In this document: piece after piece, positions 1-8,262 of the stretch
Layout: every line of letters begins with the position of its first letter
Numbering within the stretch: position 1 is the first letter of the stretch
NCBI GenBank assembly: GCA_019693395.1
Contig: JAAMXP010001459.1
Span: 1-17,799 of the forward strand
DNA from: Ettlia oleoabundans
Taxonomy: Eukaryota; Chlorophyta; Chlorophyceae; Chlamydomonadales
Direction of reading: 5' to 3'
Length of the DNA: 17,799 nucleotides
Notes under the pieces: generated by a model
The model's input: the letters and a program-made list of their open reading frames with translations, nothing else
What the model was told of the DNA's origin: nothing
Database searches by the model: none
Translations under genes and position numbers: made by a program

Positions 1-278
1 GGTAAAAATGCTGTGCCAGCAGATGCATGCAAGTGTGGTGCTTGACGTTAGGGTGGGATAGGTTTCAAGCTGCGGCCATTGGGTAGTTGCGGTGGGGTGT
101 GTGCAGCTGGGTCACCAACCAGTGCCTTGTGGAAACCTGCCAGCAACATGCCTATTAGCGATGCTTACCCTGCTTCTCTGTGTGCTCCTTGTTTCAGTAC
201 GTGGACCTTGGCTATGGGGTGCCCACTGAGAAGGAAGTGCCACCCTTTGCCTCCAACCCCAACCGCATGGACCAGTAA
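1..278 (+). CDS. Terminal exon (198-278) of an unidentified gene, 5' part outside window
   Basis: Base 1 is followed by a good 5' splice site (GTAAAA from base 2) and a 3' splice site with a pyrimidine tract ends at 197 (CTTGTTTCAG), so bases 2-197 read as the last intron. The terminal exon 198-278 then encodes 26 residues in phase 0 and stops at TAA 276-278. The peptide begins YVDLGYGVPTEKEVPPF and ends NPNRMDQ; it has a clean, non-repetitive, protein-like composition unlike the neighbouring noncoding DNA. I do not recognise the family. A TGTAA signal at 1106-1110 fits the end of this transcript. The phase-0 choice and the exon itself are inference from splice signals; the rest of the gene lies upstream of the window. 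Confidence 0.5.
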
Positions 279-1125
279 GATCGTGCAAACTCCAGTTCAC
301 AGGTGCCAAGGCACGTAATGTGTAGCTGACAAACCGCACCCTCCCCCCAACCCTTCATATTCATCCCCACACCCCTTTCGTCTTGCCCCATCTCTCTTAC
401 CAAGTGTCAAAAATGAACTGATGCTTCTATGCCAAACCCTCTCCTTCCCTGTTTGCGCCTGTTGTCGTTGCATGCTGCGTTCTCTCGTGTTGAGTGTGAT
501 AAAAGGCCTCCTAGATAGATGGCCACAGGAGGTGTACAGTTGACTGTAGACTAGCTGTATGTTCTAACCCCTTTCCCCATTTTTTCGCCAATTAAAACTT
601 TCAAGCCACCCATTGTGTTTGTTTGATGATCGAGCTCTGCCGGCCAACCCCTGATGCTGTACCCTCCACCTCTTGTTGTCTTTTTGGGCATCTGGGGCTT
701 CAATTGTTGGATTGATACGCCTGATACATACCCCATCCACACCTTCTCACCTTCCCAACCCCCACATCTCACATCCTTTCATTTTTCTCGGTGAGAGATG
801 ATGGCCTGCTGGCTGTTGTAGATTTATAAACCTCCCATCCCATTGTTTTTCTCTCCCAAAACTCTCCTGCGATGTTTGCCGGGCCTCTGCTGAGTTCTTA
901 TGCAGTTGGTGCAAGGTCAGTTGTTGTACCAACTAGGTTGGGGTACTTGTGGCCGTTGTTGCTAGGTGCATGGCATGGCACTGCCTCGTCGAGTTTAAAG
1001 GCTCTGCCTGGCGTGGTTCCTTAGCGTTGATGCACAAAAGAACATGTAGCATAGCCATGCTGACGGGTCACACGTCAATGAAGAAATATATCACTCTTTA
1101 CCACTTGTAAAATGATGCATGATAA
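279..1125 (+). other. Probable long 3' UTR of the upstream gene
   Basis: This is about 850 bases with no convincing ORF on either strand. It is T-rich with pyrimidine tracts and ends near the first TGTAA after the stop codon. UTRs of this length are common in chlorophyte algae. No RNA gene or repeat was seen in it. Confidence 0.45.
1106..1110 (+). terminator. Polyadenylation signal TGTAA
   Basis: This is the first TGTAA after the stop codon at 276-278. TGTAA is the standard poly(A) signal of chlorophyte nuclear genes; cleavage is expected roughly 10-20 bases downstream. Confidence 0.5.
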
Positions 1126-1551
1126 TAGTGCATGTTGAGTAGCCCTGAATTGGCAAGCATGGCAGGTAATAGAAGCAGCAGTGGAACAGATGGATGCTGC
1201 ACACCACATCAGGAGGGCATCACACAGCAAGCCATCCAGCTGGCAGAACAGCACAGCTGCATACTACAAGCTGTGGTTCTATTTGATATATGGCTTGCTG
1301 TGTTCTTCTGTCGTGCCTAGGGTAGGCTTCTTATTAAGAACCCTCCCTCCTTCTGCTCTCTTTCTTGCTTGCATTCCCAACTTGGCTGTTCTGCCTCTCT
1401 TTGTTGTTGGCATGCATGCTCTTGGGCTGTCTGTTTTGCTCTTTATTGTTTTGCTCTTGTTTGCATTGTTGAAGCATGCACCTTTGGGCTGATTGTTCTG
1501 CTTGAGCAAACAGCAACAAACCCTTGGCCAATGCCAGAACAGTCATGGAAT
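1126..1551. other. Intergenic stretch without a supported gene
   Basis: A 62-codon ORF (1132-1320, +) and several overlapping ORFs on both strands occur here. None has splice context, a recognisable motif or a following TGTAA. The second half is rich in TTGTT/TGCTCT runs. I see nothing definite. Confidence 0.4.
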
Positions 1552-1556
1552 TTACA
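1552..1556 (-). terminator. Minus-strand TGTAA polyadenylation signal (TTACA on +)
   Basis: It sits 155 bases beyond the minus-strand stop codon at 1711-1713, a typical 3' UTR length, and so supports a minus-strand transcript ending here, convergent with the gene at the left edge. Confidence 0.35.
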
Positions 1557-1710
1557 CGTACGCTATGAATAATAAAGCAAGCTAATCTAATCACTACAAA
1601 TAAAATCCCATTCATTTCAACTCGAGTTCATTGAAAAATCAAACTGGCAAAACAATCGTTTTGTAAAAAATAGGTTGAAGCCGCCACTAGCTGCATGTTG
1701 CGTCCCATGG

Positions 1711-2066
1711 TCACGGCTCTTCCGCTCCGGGTCCTGCTGGCCCACCGGCAGTCATTGCCACGCTGCTGCCAACCCTGCCGACCGTGCTGAGCTTGGCGGC
1801 CGCGCCACTGCCACTTCTTCTGCCGCCATTCACCATAGCCGCCCTGCCGATCAGCTCATTCAGTTCGTCCTGTGTGAGCCCGCAGGGCAGCAAACTCTCG
1901 GCACGGCGATACCGCAGATCAGCTGACGCTGTACTGGCGAGAGATAGCAGGGCCAGCTCCTGGCTGGCGCCTTGTGCAAGGCTGGGACGGCGGGGGGGCA
2001 TGCCGACAGCGGCGGGCAGCGGCTTGTCAGCAAGCTCGCCGAAAGCGGAGGTGCGCTCAACCCTGC
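1711..2066 (-). CDS. Possible terminal exon of an unidentified minus-strand gene
   Basis: An open frame runs from a plausible 3' splice site (minus-strand ATGCGTGCAG ending at 2067) to TGA at 1713-1711, giving about 118 residues. The first two thirds look protein-like: a helix-forming stretch containing LPCGLTQDELNELIGRAAM preceded by SLAQGASQELALLSL. The tail is Gly/Ala/Ser-rich. A TGTAA lies 155 bases past the stop. I do not recognise a family and could not place the upstream exons: open segments on the same strand around 2150-2300 and 2600-2930 are candidates but have no clean splice chain. Overlapping plus-strand ORFs of similar size have no such support. Confidence is low and the exon boundary is a guess. 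Confidence 0.35.
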
Positions 2067-3064
2067 CTGCACGCATGACAAAAAGCAGTGCCAAGAAATG
2101 TCAGAACAGTGTTGGATGAACTCTGTTGCAGCAGGTTGGCTGCTGTACAGTTTGGCTGCTCCTGCTCCTGCCTCATTGCCGCTGCCGACGACACCAATCA
2201 GATGCAACTAGGCGCTGCCCCGCCGATGACGGCAATCTGTGCCGGTCCGGCAGGGCAGCCGCTGATCAGCGACCCGAACAGAGTCTGATGCAGCAAGCTG
2301 TCAAATTGTGGCCTGCACTTCAGCCCCCCTGCCGCTTGCCTGTAGCGGAGCTTGGCGCGCCCGAGGGAGGGAGGCCGTCTGTCTGGATGCCTGTCCTCAA
2401 CATTGCTTGCATGTTGAAAAGAACTATTGAAAGAATGTCTCCGCAGCTAGTGACGGCAAGATGGCAGACACAAGTAGGGCGGTTTCGGCTGGATTCCGGG
2501 CAGTTTCGAGCCAACTCACCTATCCAAGGTTCTAATACCCTGTGCTGCAAATCGCCCATCGCAAACGGACTAAACGCTTGAGAAATGCTCGTAACGACCT
2601 TGCCCTCAAAATAAGAGCGCGTGTAAGCACCAGAGGCGGTGCGTGTGGCTGTGTATTCCATGCAGCTGCCCGTTGGGCACAATGGTGTTTTGCCGCCATT
2701 GTCTTGACCCTCCAACTGGCCATGGTTCCTGGTAGGGCTGCTCTGCCAGGCTGTAATGGAGCCCAGAGCCTTTGGGCTGTTTAGTTTGATCCATGCTGTC
2801 TGATGCTGGTGCCATGGCACCCTTGCCAGGTGCCCTGTAGTAAGCTGCTGCGGTGGCAGCTGCAGCGGATGCCGGGTCATCAAGCAACACTGCTGGCACA
2901 GGAGCCAGTACGTCCAATGCAAGGTGCACAGTTAGTCACAGATGTTGCCCCGTTGGTCCTACTGTCCCTGTCCTGCTGGCACAATGGCCGCTGCAGTGCG
3001 CTGGCAATGCAACTGGCAGCAGTAGAATCAGCTTGATAGTATAGGCCTTGCAGCCAGCTCTGGC
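2067..3064. other. Unresolved region, possible upstream exons of the minus-strand gene
   Basis: Both strands have medium ORFs. The minus-strand segment near 2650-2929 (about 107 codons from 2929, containing SLAQ-like SLAEQPYQEPWPV) has codon use resembling coding DNA, but I could not link it by phase-consistent GT-AG introns to 1711-2066. No RNA gene or mobile element was recognised. Confidence 0.25.
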
Positions 3065-3179
3065 AAGGTAATCGAACCCCAGGAAATGTGTGTGGAAGGT
3101 AATGGAACCCCAGGAAATGTGTGTGGAAGGTAATGGAACCCCAGGAAATGTGTGTGGAAGGTAATGGAACCCCAGGAAA
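3065..3179. repeat. 31-bp minisatellite, 3.7 copies
   Basis: Units begin at 3065, 3096, 3127 and 3158 with an exact 31-bp period. Each unit holds AAGGTAATGGAACCCCAGGA followed by AATGTGTGTGG. The first unit differs by one base (ATCGA for ATGGA), the next two are identical, and the fourth is truncated after 22 bases. Because 31 is not a multiple of three the array cannot be an in-frame protein repeat. It lies outside any supported gene. Confidence 0.95.
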
Positions 3180-3765
3180 CCAGCAGCTTTGGAAGCACAT
3201 ACCTCTAACTGGCATGCAGCTTTCCTGTTGTACTGAGGCCCACCTGCCTCATTGAGGCTCCGGGGCAGCTGCCACATGCTGCATTGCGTTCATGGAATGG
3301 CAGCGGCGCATCAACGAGCGCTAAGCGTTCTGTGCGCATAGGCTGCATATCAGCAAACAGGAGAAGGTGACAGTGTGCGTGTTGGTTGGGTGGGTTGCGC
3401 TGTTGTTAAAGGGGAAAATGGAGTCCAGCGTGTGGGGATTGGCTGGCGACTCGCCCAAGGAAGGGAACAATTGTTGCGACCGCCAGTCTGCGTGACATTT
3501 GATCAGTCTTTGGAACTCGCGCACCCGAGGCCAGCGGTTGAAACGGTAGTCTCATTGAGGGCTGTCACACCTGTAAACGTCCAGCAATCCGCCACCACCA
3601 CACAACCGTAACATGCAGGCTTGACAATGCTGCCATACATTCCTGATCACTGCCCGCCAAGCATACTTGCGCAAACTCTGTGATGCACCGAGCAGATCTG
3701 TGCATAACTCTCCCAGCGCACAGTTCACTCAGCTGGTGATGTTAATCGGGTCAAGGCATCGTTGC
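3180..3765. other. Stretch without a supported gene
   Basis: Only short ORFs without motifs are present. A TGTAA occurs at 3572-3576 on the plus strand, but I could not attach it to a coding exon. Nothing else was recognised before the transposon at 3771. Confidence 0.35.
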
Positions 3766-3770
3766 TGCTA
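3766..3770. other. Target-site duplication TGCTA (left copy)
   Basis: TGCTA abuts the left inverted repeat and is repeated exactly at 4217-4221 next to the right one. Confidence 0.75.
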
Positions 3771-3893
3771 GAGAGGGATCAAGCAGAATGGACCCCTTAA
3801 GGGCAGAAGGCTATTTTAGGCTGGAAACTGCACGCGCATCACTAGACTCCCCAAGATGTGTTCTACTCGATTTACAGGCCAGGGGCCGGCCCC
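3771..3893 (+). repeat. Left terminal inverted repeat of the transposon
   Basis: This is the left arm, starting GAGAGGGATC. The outermost 34 bases match the right arm exactly; beyond about base 73 the match weakens and includes a gap relative to the right arm. It contains the inner palindrome CCCCTTAAGGG-like segment. Confidence 0.9.
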
Positions 3894-4079
3894 GCACTAC
3901 TTCACCGACCCTCATTCAAGCAGTCGGCAGGCTCCGCAGGGAAGGCTGTACCGCGCGCATTTGCTTCCTGACTGCTTCTACATGGTGTATGTACCATTGG
4001 GTACACGCCGGGGGAGCACTTGCCCGAGGATGCAGACCGAGGTGGCGGAGAGACGGAGGCATGCCCGGCGAGGGAGCCA

Positions 4080-4216
4080 GGGCCTGCCCCTGGCGTTTCA
4101 ATCGAGTAAAACACATATTGGAGAGCCTAGCGATGCGATTAGAAGTGATACACGTGCAGTTTCCAGCCCAAAATAGCCTTGCGCCCTTAAGGGGTCCATT
4201 CTGCTTGATCCCTCTC
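4080..4216 (-). repeat. Right terminal inverted repeat of the transposon
   Basis: This is the right arm, ending GATCCCTCTC, the reverse complement of the left end. It is ~14 bases longer than the left arm because of an insertion (or a deletion in the left arm) about 73 bases in. Confidence 0.9.
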
Positions 4217-4221
4217 TGCTA
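4217..4221. other. Target-site duplication TGCTA (right copy)
   Basis: This is an exact copy of 3766-3770 directly after the right inverted repeat. Confidence 0.75.
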
Positions 4222-4599
4222 CCTGCCGCCCACCCGCCTACCCCCGCCGCACGTCCGCTACTTGTCTTGCCGCCGTGAACGGGTACTGTGACCGTTTTGC
4301 TGCACTATAGTAATCATACTGCTCTGATATTTATGTTTGTTTTAATTGAGCGCTCTGCGCAAGTCCCAAATCCCAGGCGCCTGAAAACCTGACCAGCGAA
4401 ATTTTCCACATCTTTCTTGGATACCCAGCTCACGTCAGCGCGCCCAGCGATGATGGCTTACACAGGATTTTGCCGCCGCGAAAGTTGTTCCGCGTACTGA
4501 GGTGGTGCTGAGGGGTGCAGGCAGCCCTCATTTGCCGAGAGCTGTTCTCAAGAGTCCGCGCCCCACGCACATACGCCACCTTGCAGCGGCGGTTAGGCC
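4222..4599 (+). promoter_or_regulatory. Probable promoter and 5' leader of DAPF
   Basis: The stretch between the transposon and the DAPF start has no convincing gene. It includes an AT-rich patch around 4300-4350 (TGATATTTATGTTTGTTTTA) that could hold the promoter core, but no canonical TATA box can be called. A TAG at 4594-4596, in frame, precedes the start codon. Confidence 0.3.
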
Positions 4600-7500
4600 A
4601 TGGTCGAGATGCGAGTCGCATGTCGTACGTCAACACGGGCAGCGCAGCAACAGCAGCAGCAGCTCCAGCCACGGCGGCAGCAACGGCGCATGCAGCCTCC
4701 GGCGCAACCGGCAGCGGCCCGGCGGCAGGCCACGCGCTGCGCTGCGGGGATCAAGTTTGCCAAGTACCAGGGGCTAGGGAACGATTTTATTTTGGTGAGC
4801 CATGTGGCATGCCGGCCCACGTTGGTGGCTGATTTCTCAGTGCCTTCGACCGCCAGCGAGCATTGGCCAGAACAGGGGTTTCAGTGGGTGGGTGCTGAGG
4901 AAGAGCAGTGTTCACTACACCTCATGCATTCATGGGTGGTATGTTGCCAAACATGTACGTCTGTATTCCTGCGATTGCCGGGTTGCAGGCTTGCAGCGCA
5001 TCTTGCTGCCAAGGCACCCTGGCAACGCCACCAGTACTGACCCCCACCATCCCTCCTCTCTCCCTCCTCCATTGCATTCTCCCTTACCCTTCAGGTGGAT
5101 AACCGGCACCAGGCCGATCCAGTGATCACTCCGGAGCAGGCCATCAAGCTGTGTGATCGCAACTTTGGCATCGGCGGCGACGGGGTGCGAGCCTCACTGC
5201 TGCTGGTGCTGGGTTTACTCCAAGTGCAGCTGCCACTCCCCCTGTCGATTGGTGCAACCTACTGTCCTTCAGTAGATCGCTGCTGGGGTGGGAGCTGTGC
5301 AGTTGGCGCCTTACGCATCGATTCAACGGCTGCCACCATCGTCAAATAATTTGCACTGTTTTGCACGCTCCACTGCTACCCACACTGCTTGCTAACAGCG
5401 GAGTATTGCAAGGACCATCGCCCCTCTGCTTAATCCGTGTGGCCGTCGCAGCATGTCTGCCACTCGTTGATTATAGCCTATAGCCTGTCTGCCCCTCCCT
5501 AACGCCTGGCCTCCGCCTGTCGCCATGCTGGCAACAGGTCATCTTTGCGCTGCCTGCCGAAAATGGCACCGACTACAGCATGCGCATCTTCAACTCTGAC
5601 GGATCCGAGCCCGAGATGTGCGGCAACGGCATCCGCTGCTTGGCACGGTTTGTGGCGGGTGAGTGCGCTGCCGGCGGTGGGAAACCCTGGGACCTAGAAT
5701 TTGGGCAATTCCACATGCATAACCACCGTACCCTGCCGAGGCACCTAAGTCACATCAGCAGCTCCAAGTACAGTATGTTTGAGAGAGGTGGGGTATGCTT
5801 GGCGCACAACCCTGAAATCGGCTGGCTGTGGCATGGAAATGGTCAGGTCGTTAGCCAGCCTGGCATGTGCTCAGCTTCGGGGCTGGCCCGCTCGAATGGT
5901 TGCCTGCGCTGGCCATACTGCCTATGATATGCTTCCTGTGCTGGTCTGGTTCTGCAGATGTGGATGGCTCGGCACCTCGGGAGTACAAGGTGCACACGCT
6001 GGCGGGGCTCATCCAACCCGCGTTGTTGCCAGATGGGCAGGTGATAAACAGGGTCAACACAAGGGGCGACAAAAACAGCATGCAGTGTTGCGCTGTAGCT
6101 AAATTCTTGACACGCTGTGCACAGTACCCAGCCGCGTGATATGAGGCAGTGAATGCATCTCAAGTTGGGGCAGTGCGTTTGCTACTATTGCATTGAGCCG
6201 ACACGTGTGGCGGCCTCGCTCGACTGTGCCGTGCTAGCGATGCTGGTGGTGCTGCCTTGTCAGTTGGCTGTCCATGTGCCTCAGTTGCTGACTGTGCTGC
6301 TGTGCTGCTGCTGTGGCGCAGGTGTGTGTAGACATGGGTGAGCCCATCCTGCGCGGCACTGATGTGCCCACAACGCTGCAGCCCACACAGGTGTGCATTC
6401 ACTTCCCAACCTGCACAAACACTGCATGGTCTGCTGTTGCCTCTTGTGTGAGTGGCTGTCAAGTGTGGGGCACTGTGCAGCTGCAGCCAGGCATCACAAG
6501 GCCTTAGGTTGCAGAGGGCTGGTGGGGAACAGGAACGGTTTTACAGGGAGCCTGAGCGGGTGAAAGGCAATGGCCGGGCTTCACAACTCCATCGCTCGTA
6601 TACTCGCCATTAGCAAGAATATGCTACATGCCCTGTTTATTGTGAACCTCACCAACATCATCAACTTTGGCCCCCCACACAATGTGCAGGGCGAGGCGGT
6701 GGTGCGTCAGAAGCTTGAGGTCGACGGCAAGGAGTGGCTGATGACTTGTGTGAGCATGGGCAACCCGCACGCCATCACATACGGCCTTGCAGACGGCAGC
6801 AGCATAAAGGTGGGTGTGATGGTGCTGGGCTGGTGTGCTGCTGTGCTGGACAGCCTTGTGCAGCAGCCACAGTCATTATTCTTGTGCCTGCGACCGTGGG
6901 ACAAACATGGTGGGCTTGAGTGGGGGCATGAGCCAGCTAGTGCAACCTTGTGTCAATTTTTTACTTGTCCCTGACTGCTGGACTGTTGGCAGATAGCAGC
7001 CACTGGCATCAGCACCTGTCAAGTTCTTAGCACGTCTCCAGCTAACATGGCTTGTATATCTCATACTGCGTGTTTGCTCACCCTGATGCGCGTCGCAGGT
7101 GGATGCCCTTGAACTGGCTCGCATTGGGCCCATGTTTGAGCACAACCCCGTCTTCCCAGCACGCACCAACACAGGTGGGGGGCAGTCTCGAGCGTGCCCT
7201 GCCTGGCGTTCACACAGTCGCAGCTCGTGCCATGTTCAGCTTATTTTGGTGTTACTGGATCGCTGGATAACAAGACACATTATTGATTGACTTGGCCTGA
7301 AAATGTTCCACCTAGTGGTCTGTGTAAGTCGCAGGGCCTCACCAGCCTTTCCCTTCAATGGCCTCTTTCCACCCTGCAGAGTTTGTGGAGGTTCTGTCCC
7401 GCAGCCATGTGCGCATGGTGGTGTGGGAGCGTGGCGCCGGTCGCACCCTGGCCTGCGGCACTGGCGCCTGTGCCACCGTGGTGGCTGGTGTGCTGGAGGG

Positions 7501-7880
7501 ACTCACGGATCGTTCTTGCCAGGTGGGTGGGGCTCTGCCAGGTCTGCCGAGTTGTTGGAGAAGCTGCTCTGCATTGGGGCCCCAGATTAGGTTTGGCTGG
7601 CCTGCCTGGCTGGCGGTGGTTGTAGTGAGGGGGGTGCGAATGCAGCAGACTCATGCAGACGGAAAAAGGGGAGCACGTGGGAGGTTTGGTGTCCCCTGAC
7701 AGCCAACAAACAACTAACCTAAATGCTGTTGTTTTGCTGCTGCCGCTCCCTCCTGACGCGCGCATTGTGCAGGTTGATCTGCCGGGCGGCCCGCTGCACA
7801 TTGAGTGGCGGGAGTCTGACAACCATATCTACATGACCGGCCCTGCTGAGCTGGTGTTCTCTGGCAGCGTTGAAGTGTGA
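4600..7880 (+). CDS. DAPF: Diaminopimelate epimerase, plastid-type, nine exons
   Basis: This enzyme interconverts LL- and meso-2,6-diaminopimelate, the penultimate step of lysine synthesis, in the plastid of plants and algae. Exons: 4600-4794, 5095-5184, 5538-5658, 5958-6040, 6322-6390, 6690-6809, 7099-7174, 7380-7522, 7773-7880. All introns are GT-AG and phases match throughout, giving 334 residues. Family motifs in order: [15 protein letters not shown] (59-), [16 protein letters not shown] with catalytic Cys123, [46 protein letters not shown] with catalytic Cys277, and [11 protein letters not shown] near the C-terminus. Both catalytic cysteines are present and the core is full length. Residues 1-~52 are Arg/Gln/Ala-rich and nearly acid-free, consistent with a transit peptide. 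ATG 4600 is the first in-frame Met after a stop and sits in a good context (GGCCATGG). An additional upstream exon cannot be excluded. Confidence 0.95.
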
Positions 7881-8009
7881 TCCTGGCAACAGGACTTTCT
7901 CCGAGCTGCTTCACTCGCCACAACTCCTCGACATGTTATTGCGGCAGCTCCTTGCAGTTCTTTGGCGACTTTGGCTTGGCACACTTTCTGTTTAGTCCAA
8001 TTTCTGAGT

Positions 8010-8014
8010 TGTAA
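8010..8014 (+). terminator. Polyadenylation signal TGTAA of DAPF
   Basis: It lies 130 bases after the DAPF stop codon (7878-7880), implying a short 3' UTR that ends near 8030. Confidence 0.75.
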
Positions 8015-8075
8015 CTCCTACGCTGTATGTTTAACAATGCGAAAGGTTGATGAAGTGGCAGGCTGCAGGGGGGCA

Positions 8076-8103
8076 GGGCCCCTGGCAAGGCCCGCAGGGG
8101 CCC
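8076..8103. repeat. GC-rich hairpin, perfect 9-bp stem
   Basis: GGGCCCCTG (8076-8084) and CAGGGGCCC (8095-8103) are perfect inverted copies around a 10-base loop. It lies in the ~250-base spacer between DAPF polyadenylation and the next start codon, so it may belong to the promoter or 5' leader of the downstream gene. Confidence 0.6.
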
Positions 8104-8262
8104 ATAGGGGCGGTGGCGGGAAGAAAGAATGGTGGTGAATGTTGGCAAGCTGAAGTGCGCGAATCAAGGAATAATGCAAGCAACATCTTCGACGAATTGG
8201 CACAGAAACACTCCTAGGCCCCTAACACTCGGTGTCGACCTGTGCAGATCGCAGCCCAACCG

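Larger units (their letters stand above)
3771..4216. mobile_element. Non-autonomous foldback/MITE-like DNA transposon, 446 bp
   Basis: The ends are inverted copies of each other. The outer 34 bases (starting GAGAGGGATCAAGCAGAATG) are identical, the next ~39 bases carry five mismatches, and similarity continues after a ~15-base indel to about 3893 on the left and 4080 on the right. The ends are flanked by the 5-base direct repeat TGCTA (3766-3770 and 4217-4221), as expected for a target-site duplication. The ~186-base centre has no transposase; ORFs crossing the element are incidental. The 5-bp duplication and terminal sequence do not let me assign a superfamily. It sits about 380 bases upstream of the DAPF start codon, so it may lie in that gene's promoter region. 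Confidence 0.9.

Noticed and set aside
1132..1320. 62-codon plus-strand ORF
   Set aside because: It begins right after the upstream gene's polyadenylation signal and has no motif, splice support or own TGTAA nearby; it may be chance.
3060..3080. GGTTCGAT-like T-loop on the minus strand suggesting a tRNA
   Set aside because: Flanking bases cannot form a T-arm stem, and no acceptor or anticodon arm is present.
3065..3179. CRISPR-like array
   Set aside because: The copies are directly adjacent with no spacers; it is a simple minisatellite in a eukaryotic genome.
3788..4291. 167-codon plus-strand ORF over the transposon
   Set aside because: It runs through both inverted arms of the MITE-like element and has no transposase features; it is a by-product of the repeat.
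4515..4832. Alternative DAPF start in another frame at 4515
   Set aside because: That frame does not read into the KYQGLGNDF motif; the frame starting at 4600 does, so 4515 could serve only via an extra unseen splice.
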